Source: Mogibacterium sp. (GTDB taxonomy: Bacteria; Bacillota; Clostridia; Peptostreptococcales; Anaerovoracaceae). Taken from it: a DNA stretch of 49,409 bases. The position numbers and the translations under genes are program-made. Positions 17,166-26,956 of the stretch are shown in pieces. The notes beneath the pieces are model-generated. The model saw nothing but the letters and a program-made list of their open reading frames with translations, was not told the DNA's origin and searched no databases. The stretch spans positions 1 to 49,409 of the forward strand of contig JAFRGC010000003.1 in assembly GCA_017434025.1 (NCBI GenBank), read 5' to 3'. The number at the start of each line of letters is the position of its first letter. The first letter of the stretch is position 1.

Positions 17166-17720
17166 TCAGTTCTTGTCACTGCTTTCTTCTGTTGAAGTGC
17201 CGGCCTCTCCTGTTTCACCGTTTTCTTCAGTATTGGCGGTTTCTTCGGCATCGCTCTTTCCGTCATCGAATACAAACATGATCTCACCCGGATCCAGCAA
17301 TCTCAGCTGTTTGCGGGCCTGATCCTTGATGTATTCCTTGTCGCCGACGGTCTCAAGCTCTTTGGCGAGGCGGTCTCTCTCAGCTTTGAGCTCAGCCTGC
17401 TGTTTCCTCAGAGCATAGTTCTCCGCCTTGAGTCTAATGATCTCACCGCCGCACATTGTCAGGATTATTCCGAGCACCACAATAATAGCCAGAACACGCA
17501 GTCTCTTCTTGCGGGCTGCGATCCTTCTCCTGCGTTTGATCCTTGCCTGGATCTCAGCCTTGAATGCCTCATCGACACCCTTATCCATGGCAGCCGAAAG
17601 ATCATCGGTTCCTTCTTCCGATGTTCCTTCGCTTGCTGCCTCCATCTCCTTCTCCAGTTCAGGGTCAGTAGCCGGCGCATCGTATTCCGTTGTCCACTGA
17701 TAGCTTTGCTCTTCTGACAC
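17166..17720 (-). CDS. FtsB/DivIC-like septum formation initiator
   Basis: 184 residues. An acidic N-terminal cytoplasmic tail is followed by a basic patch (IKRRRRIAARKKR, 61-73), one membrane span (~74-90), a coiled coil (92-125) and the family end EYIKDQARKQLRLLDPGEIMFV (129-150). A low-complexity acidic/Thr-rich tail closes the protein. FtsB/DivIC proteins bridge FtsL and FtsQ/DivIB in the divisome. The short acidic C-tail (DAEETANTEENGETGEAGTS) is not needed for the fold. Genes of this type often sit beside cell-wall hydrolases and upstream of RNA-processing genes, as seen. Confidence 0.85.
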   Translation of the reverse strand: MSEEQSYQWTTEYDAPATDPELEKEMEAASEGTSEEGTDDLSAAMDKGVDEAFKAEIQARIKRRRRIAARKKRLRVLAIIVVLGIILTMCGGEIIRLKAENYALRKQQAELKAERDRLAKELETVGDKEYIKDQARKQLRLLDPGEIMFVFDDGKSDAEETANTEENGETGEAGTSTEESSDKN

Positions 17721-17732
17721 TTTATATCCTCG

Positions 17733-19751
17733 CTAAATTCCCAGATATGGTCTCGGATTGACCGGTGTTCCGTTCAGGATGATCTCGAAGTGCAGGTGAG
17801 GTCCTGTGCTGTTGCCGGTACTTCCTACCAGGCCGATGACCTGTCCCTGATATACTTCATCACCGACATTGACATATATTGCGCTGCAGTGTCCGTATCG
17901 GGTGACACGTCCGTTGCCGTGATCTACGTCTATGCAGTTTCCATAGCCGGAGTACCAGCTCGCGCGGATAACAGTACCTCCGTCTGTTGCCATGAATGGC
18001 GTACCTGTCCTGATAGCCATATCTATGCCTGAATGCAGACGTCCCCATCTAGGTCCGAAGTTGGAAGTGAGGGTGTAATGTTCAAGCGGTACCAGATAAG
18101 TTCCGGTTGGTGCAGTTCTCGGTCTTTCCGCAGTTCCTATAAGGATGATCTTGTCGCGGCCTTTCCTTATGATCTCTGTACTCTCTTCATCTCTGTCGGT
18201 CACTTCTCCGCCGACCTTGGTGATCGTACCGGTGAAGACCTGGATCTGATCTCTTCCCTCTTGCTCTACGTGGGTATCACCCTCGTAATACTCATCAGAA
18301 TCCTGCTTGATCGTCTCGAATTCTATGACTTCTCTCAGTTTGCCCTTCTCGACCATCTGGACGCTGACCGGATCATTATCCTTGTGGATGCAGACTTTGT
18401 CGCCCTGCTCTATCTCGGTGATGACGTTCTCGTTATTCTCATCGTAGATATTGATTGGATCCACACCGAAAGTCCTCGCGAGACTTCCTATGCTCTCGCC
18501 GGTCTCAACGATATGGTAATACTGAGTGCTGCCGCCTTCCGTCATCATCTCAAGAGCGTCACTGTTGCTCTGAACGCTTGTCAGCAGCACATTGATCGGC
18601 TGTATTGCAAGTTCATTGGTAAATTCTGAAGACACGACTTTCATGCCGGTATCCGGCTCGCTCAGGACTGCCATCGACTGTTCAAGGAGTCTCTCCGCAT
18701 CTTCACTGCTCTTGACGACAGCTGCCAGATTCTTTCCGTCGTAGATTCCGTATGCTTCTGTCTCGATATCTGTCAGATATACCAGTTTGTTGATCGCAGT
18801 ATCCGAATCATCAAGGCTCTTGCCTCTGCCGTCGACGAGATTGAACGTTACATTCTGATTGGTGACGAATTTGATCTCTGCTCCATGCGAACTGTTCTCG
18901 GAGAGTTTCTCACCTGCGATCTCCAGTACGCCTGTTACATCCTCCTGGTTGTTGACATATCCGAGGATCTTGCCGTTGTACGCGTATTCATAGACTGTGT
19001 ACTTGTCAAAGATCGCCAGTACTACAGCAACTACGATACCGATGATCAGCATGGCTGTTCCTATCGTTCTGCGTGACTGTCTGTAAGACGAAGCGATTTT
19101 GTGACTTTCCCGGATAAAATCTTTGCCGAGTCTGCCCGCCGTCGCGTCCATCCCGGTCTGTATTCTGTCGTGGAGGTTGACGAGCGCTGCTGCCGGACCG
19201 GCTTTCGCCGCGGATCTTTCGAGTCTGGCCGCTAATTTCGCAGCTTCCTCATCACTCAGCTCTTCCCTGTTGAACAGAGGGGTCTTCTTACCGGCAGGCT
19301 TCTTCGCCTTCTTCTCCGGAGCCTTTTCTTCTGAAGGTCTTTCTTCCGGAGTCTTCTCTTCCGTATCTTCCGGCATCGTCTCTTCCTGGGCGATCTCCTC
19401 AGTTATCTGCGGCTCATCCGCCTGAGGCTGTTCCACTTCATCGCTCTGAGCCTGCACTTCTTCTGTGACAACAGCTTCCTCCTGAACGTCTGCATCAGTA
19501 TCTTCTACAGCGTCTGCTTCCGTATCCGGTTCAGCCTCTGCATCAGACTCTGCACTCATCAGCTCTTCAGGCTCAATGAATGTCGCTTCGCCCGGCTTGA
19601 TATTATGCTCCGCAAGATATTTGGCGTAAGCCAAAGCCAGAGTCTGCATTTCCTCTTCTGTGATTTCCTGCGGCTCAGTCTCTGCCCTCTCTGCGTATAT
19701 TTCTCTTTCGTGAGTTGTCTTTTCTTTTACTTCCCTGTCTGCTGGATCCAT
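17733..19751 (-). CDS. Membrane-anchored M23 peptidase with LysM and G5 domains
   Basis: 672 residues. A long acidic, Pro/Glu-rich cytoplasmic region (1-225) is followed by one membrane span (229-247). Extracellular parts are a LysM (about 425-470, YYHIVETGESIGSLARTFGV), a G5 domain (about 485-550) and a zinc M23 peptidase: HSGID (H573, D577), YGH (H621) and HLH (H652, H654), all zinc and catalytic residues present. It should cut peptidoglycan cross-links, or act as an activator if inactive, though its motifs look active. Start ATG 19751 overlaps the DnaD-like stop by 25 bp, with GAGG upstream. The roughly 225-residue acidic intracellular tail is unusual for M23 proteins. Confidence 0.9.
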   Translation of the reverse strand: MDPADREVKEKTTHEREIYAERAETEPQEITEEEMQTLALAYAKYLAEHNIKPGEATFIEPEELMSAESDAEAEPDTEADAVEDTDADVQEEAVVTEEVQAQSDEVEQPQADEPQITEEIAQEETMPEDTEEKTPEERPSEEKAPEKKAKKPAGKKTPLFNREELSDEEAAKLAARLERSAAKAGPAAALVNLHDRIQTGMDATAGRLGKDFIRESHKIASSYRQSRRTIGTAMLIIGIVVAVVLAIFDKYTVYEYAYNGKILGYVNNQEDVTGVLEIAGEKLSENSSHGAEIKFVTNQNVTFNLVDGRGKSLDDSDTAINKLVYLTDIETEAYGIYDGKNLAAVVKSSEDAERLLEQSMAVLSEPDTGMKVVSSEFTNELAIQPINVLLTSVQSNSDALEMMTEGGSTQYYHIVETGESIGSLARTFGVDPINIYDENNENVITEIEQGDKVCIHKDNDPVSVQMVEKGKLREVIEFETIKQDSDEYYEGDTHVEQEGRDQIQVFTGTITKVGGEVTDRDEESTEIIRKGRDKIILIGTAERPRTAPTGTYLVPLEHYTLTSNFGPRWGRLHSGIDMAIRTGTPFMATDGGTVIRASWYSGYGNCIDVDHGNGRVTRYGHCSAIYVNVGDEVYQGQVIGLVGSTGNSTGPHLHFEIILNGTPVNPRPYLGI

Positions 19752-21097
19752 CTATAAGCCTCTTCTGCACGGTCTTTGCAGCACGTGCATACTCTTCCTT
19801 CATCTGTGTATCCGGTATCCTTACATATACTGCATCTGTATTTCCTCGTAAGGTAGTCCTCCGGATAGCCATTGCGGGTGAGAATCGATCTCTTCTCTTC
19901 TTCGAGAGCCCGCCGTCTCTCTCTCATCGCCATCCTGCGCTCCCTCGCTCCCGGCCCCGGTCCGAGGCTCAGGACTTCATTATTGAGGATCGTCTCGCTG
20001 GCGAATATATCTCTCATCGCCGGGACCTTGTCCATTACTTCATCGATCCTGGCGTTGTTGTTGCGTTCTTCTTCCTGCCTGATGTAATCATAATAGTCTC
20101 TCAGGACTTTGCGGCTGACTCTTGCCTCTGCATTGCGGTCTTCCGCTTTGAGATGCTTCTCTGTTCTGTCATCAGCCGGGCTGCTCGCTGCCGTGCTGCT
20201 GTTCTGCGCACGAGTGTTGATGCCGCCCTTCTCGAGCATCTTGTTCTCAAGGACTTTGTTGACATACCTGAGATTCGGCTCTCTGATACCGGCTGTCGCG
20301 TTGCATGCTTCCAGTACATCATTGATCGAACATCCCATGCCATCCAGCCATCTGTCCATGATCTCGCGCTCTGCAGGTGTAGGCAGGCGGTTGAAACTCA
20401 GCGCGCTGAACACCTTCCTGTAGAATTCGTTCCTGCGGCTGTGCCTGTCGAGCATCGCTTTGACCTGTGCGACATCCTTACAGCCTTCTTCTTTCCACCG
20501 GAGCGCGACCTTGCTGATGTAGTCGACGCTTGCTTTGTCGATATCCACACAGTAGCTTATCGCAAAATCCAGCACATCAGGCTCTATATTGTACACCTTG
20601 ATCGCATCCGCAAGCTTGTTGGCCTCATGACGCGAAAGTGTTCTTCCGGTGAGCATCTGGTATTTGTCGAAGATCTCGCGCAGCTGCTGGTTGATCAGCC
20701 TTGCAATGATCGCCTCCGCGCCGTCTTCTGCCTCCTGCTCCGGCTCAGGCTGTGGGAATGATTCTTCTATGGTCTTGCCGTAGAACAGATCGATCTGTCT
20801 TACGAACTCGATCCCGTAATTCTCCGTGTCCCTGCTGCCTATGATCCTGACAAGTCCCTTCGACTCCCAGTATTTCCAGGCATTGTCGACATCCTGCTCG
20901 CTCATTCCGAGCGTCAGCGCCATAGTCCTGGAATCGATCTCCTCATTGAACTGTGCATACATAAGGCCAAAAAGAAACACCTTAACACAGTCTCCCGGTG
21001 CGTCCGGCAGGAATTCGTTGATGAACAGATTCTCTACTTGTGTTCTGTACAGGAAGATGTCCTTGCGGTCTCCTGTGGTGAATCTTGTGATTGCCAT
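19727..21097 (-). CDS. DnaD-family replication protein with DnaC/DnaI-like zinc N-domain at its C-terminus
   Basis: 456 residues. Residues ~1-110 resemble the DnaD N-terminal winged helix (FINEFLPDAPGDCVKVFLFGLMYA); two DnaB_2/DnaD C-domains follow (~130-205 and ~215-290). After a Ser/Ala linker, residues ~330-456 look like the N-terminal helicase-binding part of clostridial DnaC/DnaI: DYYDYIRQEEERNNNARIDE, a basic helix, GYPEDYL, then a zinc motif C422-x2-C425 and C437-x-C439-C440 (KDTGYTDEGRVCTCC). The AAA+ ATPase that should follow is absent and the next gene is a wall peptidase. It lies 27 bp after dnaB, consistent with a role in helicase loading. Confidence 0.75.
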   Translation of the reverse strand: MAITRFTTGDRKDIFLYRTQVENLFINEFLPDAPGDCVKVFLFGLMYAQFNEEIDSRTMALTLGMSEQDVDNAWKYWESKGLVRIIGSRDTENYGIEFVRQIDLFYGKTIEESFPQPEPEQEAEDGAEAIIARLINQQLREIFDKYQMLTGRTLSRHEANKLADAIKVYNIEPDVLDFAISYCVDIDKASVDYISKVALRWKEEGCKDVAQVKAMLDRHSRRNEFYRKVFSALSFNRLPTPAEREIMDRWLDGMGCSINDVLEACNATAGIREPNLRYVNKVLENKMLEKGGINTRAQNSSTAASSPADDRTEKHLKAEDRNAEARVSRKVLRDYYDYIRQEEERNNNARIDEVMDKVPAMRDIFASETILNNEVLSLGPGPGARERRMAMRERRRALEEEKRSILTRNGYPEDYLTRKYRCSICKDTGYTDEGRVCTCCKDRAEEAYRWIQQTGK

Positions 21098-21124
21098 TCT
21101 GTATATTTTCGCCCTATATCGCTG

Positions 21125-22507
21125 CTAGAAGCCTGCAGTTGACTGTTCAGGTGCGAGATTGCCGAACTTGACGTATCTCGGTACCCACGCGAGTGTCGCA
21201 AGACCGACTGGTCCGCTGCGGTGTTTTGCGATATTGACCGTGCATGTGAGTCCCGTCGAAGCGTCAACCTGTGCTCTCTCGTCATCGTTCTGATAGTAAT
21301 CGTCTCTCTTGAGGAAGATGACTACATCAGCGTCCTGCTCAATAGCGCCGGAGTCTCTGAGGTCGGAGAGTTTTGGCATGTGATCGCCTCCGCGCTGCTC
21401 CGGTCCTCTGGAGAGCTGTGACAGCAGCACGACCGCGCAGTCGAGCTCTTTCGCCATGATCTTGATAGATCTTGTGATGGCCGCGATCTCCTTCTCTCTC
21501 TGTTCTATACGGTAGCCGCCCATGCTCATCAGCTGAAGGTAGTCAATGACCACGAGGTCCAGGCTGCCCTTCTCCTGCTTGAATCTGCGGCATTTGTTCT
21601 TCATCTCGATCGGAGTGATCGAAGAGGACTCATCGATGACCATGTCAAGACCGTAGAAGCTGTCCTGAGCTGCGCTCAGACTCTCCCACTCATCCGCGGA
21701 GATATCGCCTTTACGGATATTCTCGAGCGGAACGCTTGACGTCATTGACAGGAGTCTCTGTCCGAGCTGGAGATTGGACATTTCCAGACTGAAGACCATG
21801 ACCTTGTGGCCCAGTGATGCCGCATGTTCCGCAGCATTCAGTGCCCAGGCTGTCTTACCGACACCCGGTCTGGCCGCAAGGATAATGAGGTCGGTCCTCT
21901 GGAATCCTCCCAGGATCCTGTCTACATCCCTGAATCCGGTCTCGATGCCAGGCATCGCACCGCCGTTCTTCTCGAGCTCCTGGATCTCTTTGATATTCTC
22001 GAAGAGTACATCGTTGATATCGGTGTAGCTCGTCTTCTGCGTCTTGTGAGCGATCTCAAGGATCCTCTGCTCTGCGCTGTCGAGGATGTCTTCCGGCGGC
22101 AGCTCATCCGAATACGCTGATTCACGGATCTTCTCCGCTTCCTCTATAAGCTGTCTCATCCTGGACTTGTTGACGACCGTATCAGCATAGTATTTGGCGT
22201 TAGAGACCACGATCGCTTCGTCCATCAGCTTGCTGAGGTATGTGATACCTCCCACCATATCGGCGGTTTTGCGCTGACGCAGGGCAGAGTACACCGTTGT
22301 GATATCGATCCCGGTTCCCTTCTGCTCCATGTCGAGGATGGTCTTGTAGATCTCTTTGTGCTCATTGAGGTAGAAGTCATCCGGTCTCAAGAATCCGCTC
22401 ACATCCGCGCGCGCATCCTGGCTCTTGAGCATCGCTCCGAGCACTGCCATCTCCGATTCTATGTCAGCAGGCGGCAGCAGTACGTTGTTATTTCTATCTT
22501 CGTCCAT
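21125..22507 (-). CDS. dnaB: Replicative DNA helicase DnaB (DnaC in Bacillus naming)
   Basis: 460 residues. The N-terminal DnaG-binding helical domain (PADIESEMAVLGAML) is followed by the RecA core: ARPGVGKTAWAL (Walker A), FSLEMS, VVIDYLQLM (Walker B), QLSRGPE and the C-terminal arginine-finger region LKRDDYY...KHRSGPVG. Complete and of normal length; hexameric 5'-3' fork helicase. It follows rplI by 3 bp, a common Firmicute pair. Confidence 0.97.
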   Translation of the reverse strand: MDEDRNNNVLLPPADIESEMAVLGAMLKSQDARADVSGFLRPDDFYLNEHKEIYKTILDMEQKGTGIDITTVYSALRQRKTADMVGGITYLSKLMDEAIVVSNAKYYADTVVNKSRMRQLIEEAEKIRESAYSDELPPEDILDSAEQRILEIAHKTQKTSYTDINDVLFENIKEIQELEKNGGAMPGIETGFRDVDRILGGFQRTDLIILAARPGVGKTAWALNAAEHAASLGHKVMVFSLEMSNLQLGQRLLSMTSSVPLENIRKGDISADEWESLSAAQDSFYGLDMVIDESSSITPIEMKNKCRRFKQEKGSLDLVVIDYLQLMSMGGYRIEQREKEIAAITRSIKIMAKELDCAVVLLSQLSRGPEQRGGDHMPKLSDLRDSGAIEQDADVVIFLKRDDYYQNDDERAQVDASTGLTCTVNIAKHRSGPVGLATLAWVPRYVKFGNLAPEQSTAGF

Positions 22508-22510
22508 CTG

Positions 22511-22960
22511 TTATTTACCGCCTTCGATGCGGACTTTGACTTTAGCTGTGATGTCCTGGAAGACCTTGATCTCTACTTCTGTCGTGCCGGTCTCCTTGAT
22601 AGGTTTATCGAGGATGATCTTCCTGCGGTCGATCTCTTCTCCTGTCTGCTCCTGGATCGCCTGAGCGATGTCCATGGATGTGATCGATCCGAACAGTTTG
22701 CCCTTGTCGCCTACCTTAGTCTTGACGACAACGCCTCTTCCTCTCAGCTTGGCAGCGAATTTCTCAGCCTCAGCTCTCTCCTGTGCGAGTTTCTCAGCGG
22801 CTCTTGCCTTCTCACGCTCGAAAGCTTTCTTGTTAGCCGGTGTTGCTTCTATTGCCAATCCGCCAGGGATCAGTTTGTTGCGTGCAAAACCATCGCTTAC
22901 CTTGACGATCTGACCTTCTTTGCCTGTTCCCTTGACATCCTTCTTGAGAATTACTTCCAT
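22511..22960 (-). CDS. rplI: 50S ribosomal protein L9
   Basis: 149 residues, full length. [36 protein letters not shown] is the N-terminal rRNA-binding lobe. A central helix ([21 protein letters not shown]) joins the C-terminal domain ([14 protein letters not shown]). It sits between the gdpP-like gene and dnaB, the usual order in Firmicutes. RBS GAGGAGA. Confidence 0.97.
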   Translation of the reverse strand: MEVILKKDVKGTGKEGQIVKVSDGFARNKLIPGGLAIEATPANKKAFEREKARAAEKLAQERAEAEKFAAKLRGRGVVVKTKVGDKGKLFGSITSMDIAQAIQEQTGEEIDRRKIILDKPIKETGTTEVEIKVFQDITAKVKVRIEGGK

Positions 22961-22972
22961 GACAGTTCTCCT

Positions 22973-24727
22973 CTATTCTCTGTTATCATCCATCAGATCC
23001 TTCACGGTCCTGCGAAGCATCTGTTCTACGTGTTCGATTGAATCATTTATCTGTGCTGCTGCGGATGTGAAGTGTCCGCCGCCGCCAAATCTCTCCATGA
23101 CCGCCTGCACATTGATAGATCCGAAGGATCTCGCGCTGACGATCGTCTGCTCCCGTTCGTTGGTCCCGAGAACAAATGATGCTCTGACACCTTTGACCAT
23201 CAGGAGTTCATCTGCGACCTGTGCATTGATGATCTGAGTATTTCCTGTGTGACCGCGCGTCGTAGCGAAAGCTGCGCCGTAGTCGGTGAAGTCCGCCCTG
23301 GCGATGGCCTGGGCTTTGGACTTGAAGTCTGATTTGTTCATCTGGAAGAAGCGCTTGACCTCGACGGTGTCGGCACCGGCCCTCTTGAGCCATGACGCCG
23401 CCTCGAAAGTCCTGACGCCGGTCCTTCCGGAGAAATTATTGGTATCTACCATGATGCCTGCCAGAAGCGCTTCCGCCTCGAACTTGCTGATGATCCTCTT
23501 CTGCCCGTAATTCTGCAGAAGTTCGGCCATTAGCTCACTCGCGGACGAAGCGTATGACTCAATATACGCGATCGAAGCATTTTTGAAAGAGTCTTCTGTC
23601 AGTCTGTGATGGTCGATAATGATCCTGGAATTGCATATATCTACCAGTTCAGGGCACTCTACCAGCATAGGCCGGTTGACATCTACGATGATAAGCAGTG
23701 TATCAGGCGTTGCTATCTTGAGAGCTCTCTCCTGCTTGATGATCTTGTATATTTCCGAGGCTTTCGCCTGTCCGTATATCGTATCGAGTGCATCATTATG
23801 CTTGTCGATGACGATATATGCGTCCTTATTCAGGAATCTGCAGATGCTGTAAGCACCGATCGCAGCTCCGAACGCATCCATGTCTGGCCAGCGGTGTCCC
23901 ATGATCAGGATCTTGTCTGCATCGCTGATCATCGTCTTCATGGCATGAGCGACAACTCTGGCTTTGCCTCGGTTGCTCTTTTCGATTGCCTGAAGTGTTC
24001 CTCCGAAGTATTTGGTGTCCTCGTCCGTCTTGATCACAGCCTGATCTCCGCCGCGTCCGACTGCAAGTCCCAGAGCTGACTCTGCGAGATCCGAAGATTC
24101 TCGGAGAGAAATTGCAGATACGCCGGCTCCGATGCTGATCGAAACCGGGAAATCTATCTGAGTCTCGAGTTTGCGCACTTCATCAAGAACGAGGCATCCG
24201 TCATCGAAGATCTTGAGCAGCTTGCCGCGGCTCGTGTACATGATGTACTTATCTTCATCTATGCCTGTAATGAGTGAGTCGTACTGATCCGCCCATTTCC
24301 TCAATATGGCATCGATCTGCGAAGGGATCGCTCTCTTGTTCTCTTCTCCGATATTGGCGATCAGATCATCAAAGTTGTCGACTTTGACATACACAATGAC
24401 GGCTCTGTCGTTCTCCAGCTTGGACCGGAAACCTTCTCTTGCAGTAGCCTCATCAAAGAATACCACAATGTCGTCATCGGCCTTGATTTTCTCATTCGTC
24501 CTGATCTTGAAGATCCTGTTGTTGCGCTCGACAATGACTTCTGCTTCATCATTATTAGCTGTCAGCAGCTGATCACGCTTGACGCCTGTCAGAATGAAGA
24601 AATTACTGCCTACGATATCGTCATAGACGAAGACGTGCTTGATCAGAGGATTGGCTTTGATCACATAACCTTCCTTGTCAACGACACATGTCGGCAGCGG
24701 GATCTGGTTGATATAGTTCTTCTTCAT
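22973..24727 (-). CDS. GdpP-like c-di-AMP phosphodiesterase lacking the membrane anchor
   Basis: 584 residues: a PAS-like domain right from the start (CVVDKEGYVIKANPLIKHVF, ~13-60), a degenerate GGDEF (~100-235), then DHH/DHHA1 with HRWPDMD (H278, D282, D284), VDVNRP, DHH at 372-374 and GGGGHFTSAAA. GdpP (~655 aa) hydrolyses c-di-AMP to pApA and normally has two N-terminal membrane spans before PAS. Here the frame begins 11 bp after the parB stop, so no room exists for them and the protein should be soluble. All the visible phosphodiesterase metal residues are kept. A different DHH-nuclease role is possible. Confidence 0.88.
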   Translation of the reverse strand: MKKNYINQIPLPTCVVDKEGYVIKANPLIKHVFVYDDIVGSNFFILTGVKRDQLLTANNDEAEVIVERNNRIFKIRTNEKIKADDDIVVFFDEATAREGFRSKLENDRAVIVYVKVDNFDDLIANIGEENKRAIPSQIDAILRKWADQYDSLITGIDEDKYIMYTSRGKLLKIFDDGCLVLDEVRKLETQIDFPVSISIGAGVSAISLRESSDLAESALGLAVGRGGDQAVIKTDEDTKYFGGTLQAIEKSNRGKARVVAHAMKTMISDADKILIMGHRWPDMDAFGAAIGAYSICRFLNKDAYIVIDKHNDALDTIYGQAKASEIYKIIKQERALKIATPDTLLIIVDVNRPMLVECPELVDICNSRIIIDHHRLTEDSFKNASIAYIESYASSASELMAELLQNYGQKRIISKFEAEALLAGIMVDTNNFSGRTGVRTFEAASWLKRAGADTVEVKRFFQMNKSDFKSKAQAIARADFTDYGAAFATTRGHTGNTQIINAQVADELLMVKGVRASFVLGTNEREQTIVSARSFGSINVQAVMERFGGGGHFTSAAAQINDSIEHVEQMLRRTVKDLMDDNRE

Positions 24728-24738
24728 GGCTCTTCCCT

Positions 24739-25749
24739 CTATCTGAATGCTTCCCTTAAGATGTCTATCAGTCTGTTGAGTTCTTCGATACTATAGAATT
24801 CCAGTTCCAGTTTACCGGTCGTGTCGCCGGTTATATTGACTTTGGTGCCGATCAGCGCCATCAGTTCTCTTTCGACAGCCAGCACATCCTCGGATTTGCC
24901 CGCTGTCGCAGCGCTCTTCGGCTTCTTCCTGCGTTTGCGTTCCGGTCTCAGTTCATCCTTGACCCTCTCCGCAAGCTTTTCAGTCGCTCTGACAGACAGA
25001 TCATTGCGTATGATCTTATCTGCGACTTCCTTCTGCTTGACTTTATCAGGGATGTTGATGATCGTTCTTCCGTGAGCCGCGGACATTTGTCCGCTTGATA
25101 CGTACTGTTGTATCTCCTCCGGCAGTTTGAGCAGTCTGATGCTATTGGCAATGTATGTCCGGCTGCGTCCGAGCGACGCGGAGACCTGCTCCTGTGTGAA
25201 ACCGTATTTCTCGGTCATAGACTTCAGGCCCATCGCTTCTTCTATCGGATTGAGATCCTCTCGCTGCATGTTCTCGATGATCGCAACAATAGCGTTCTGC
25301 TTGTCATCAAACTCTCTGATGATACAAGGGATCTTCCTGAGGCCGGCGATTCTCGATGCTCTCCAACGCCTCTCTCCTGCGACCAGCTCATAACCTGTGC
25401 TGCCCTTTCTCACGATGAGTGGCTGTATGACACCATTGGTCCTGATCGATTCTGCCAGCTCCTTGAGCTTGTCCTCGTCAAAATTCTTACGAGGCTGCGC
25501 GCTGTTCGGCTTGATATCATTGATATCTATGTACAGCACTCTGTCAGTAGTGTCTTCTTCTTTCGCAGGCTCTTTAGCAGATTTCTTGCCTGCTGCAGCA
25601 GTATTGCGCTTCCTGCTCTTGGATGCCGTTTCCCGGATCTCGTCCAGGATCGAGCTGTCGGAAGTTTCTGTATATTCTTCTTCATTTATAGGGGCTGCGT
25701 CAGCAAATAGTGCGTCAAGCCCTCTTCCCAGTCCTGCTTTCTTGGCCAT
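24739..25749 (-). CDS. parB: Chromosome partitioning protein ParB/Spo0J
   Basis: 336 residues. AKKAGLGRGLDALFAD is the ParA-contact N-terminus. LYIDINDIKPNSAQPRKNFDE and YELVAGERRWRASRIAG (C-motif, CTP-binding GERRWRA) belong to the ParB/Srx domain; the HTH is FTQEQVSASLGRSRTYIANSIRLLKL; the dimerisation tail is LEFYSIEELNRLIDIL. It binds the two parS sites at 26793 and 26937. It starts 2 bp after the parA stop. Confidence 0.97.
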   Translation of the reverse strand: MAKKAGLGRGLDALFADAAPINEEEYTETSDSSILDEIRETASKSRKRNTAAAGKKSAKEPAKEEDTTDRVLYIDINDIKPNSAQPRKNFDEDKLKELAESIRTNGVIQPLIVRKGSTGYELVAGERRWRASRIAGLRKIPCIIREFDDKQNAIVAIIENMQREDLNPIEEAMGLKSMTEKYGFTQEQVSASLGRSRTYIANSIRLLKLPEEIQQYVSSGQMSAAHGRTIINIPDKVKQKEVADKIIRNDLSVRATEKLAERVKDELRPERKRRKKPKSAATAGKSEDVLAVERELMALIGTKVNITGDTTGKLELEFYSIEELNRLIDILREAFR

Positions 25750-25751
25750 GG

Positions 25752-26537
<786 letters not shown>

Positions 26538-26652
26538 TAATAACCTCCATGGGTGTTACGGTCCCAAAATGCTCTGTTTTCCGCAAATGAAAATACCTTC
26601 CGCGTATGATAACCAACAGAACCGCATAATACCCGATTAAATACTTCCTGTC

Positions 26653-26682
26653 ATTATACTTCTTTTTGTTCGAGAATTCCAA
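26653..26682 (-). promoter_or_regulatory. Promoter of the parA operon
   Basis: Minus strand TTGGAA (26682-26677), 18-bp spacer, perfect TATAAT (26658-26653). It gives a leader of about 110 nt. The 419-bp gap 26538-26956 holds this promoter, the two parS sites and the rsmG terminator; no gene was seen. Confidence 0.65.
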
Positions 26683-26792
26683 GTGGAGAAATGAGCATTA
26701 TGTGTTGTTTGCGTGTGTTTTCGTGGCCTTAAATTCGTGCATTGTACAGATTGTGTTATTTGCGGCGCGTCCTACAATATGTAGTGTTGGAA

Positions 26793-26808
26793 TGTTTCAC
26801 GTGAAACA
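26793..26808. promoter_or_regulatory. parS centromere site 1
   Basis: TGTTTCACGTGAAACA, the 16-bp palindromic consensus parS with no mismatch, about 255 bp upstream of parA. ParB loads here and spreads. Confidence 0.97.
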
Positions 26809-26904
26809 ATTGTATTCTTACATTCTTCTATAGTTTATAAGAGTGAGCAGGATGAGAACCTTATGAGGAGAGGATCAAATCCGATGGGGTTGCAGCAACA
26901 CAAT

Positions 26905-26930
26905 AAAAAAGAGGCGGTGCTGACCGCCTC
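26905..26930 (-). terminator. Terminator of the mnmG-rsmG operon
   Basis: 8-bp perfect stem GAGGCGGT / ACCGCCTC with a GCTG loop, followed in the minus direction by TTTTTT. It is separated from the rsmG stop only by parS site 2. Confidence 0.85.
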
Positions 26931-26936
26931 ATGCAA

Positions 26937-26952
26937 TGTTTCACGTGAAACA
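26937..26952. promoter_or_regulatory. parS centromere site 2
   Basis: A second perfect TGTTTCACGTGAAACA, 144 bp from the first and squeezed between the rsmG stop and its terminator hairpin. Confidence 0.97.
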
Positions 26953-26956
26953 TTAT

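Noticed and set aside
19715-20761. 348-codon plus-strand frame
   Set aside because: Antisense to the DnaD-like gene; Leu/Ser/Arg-rich, typical of a shadow.
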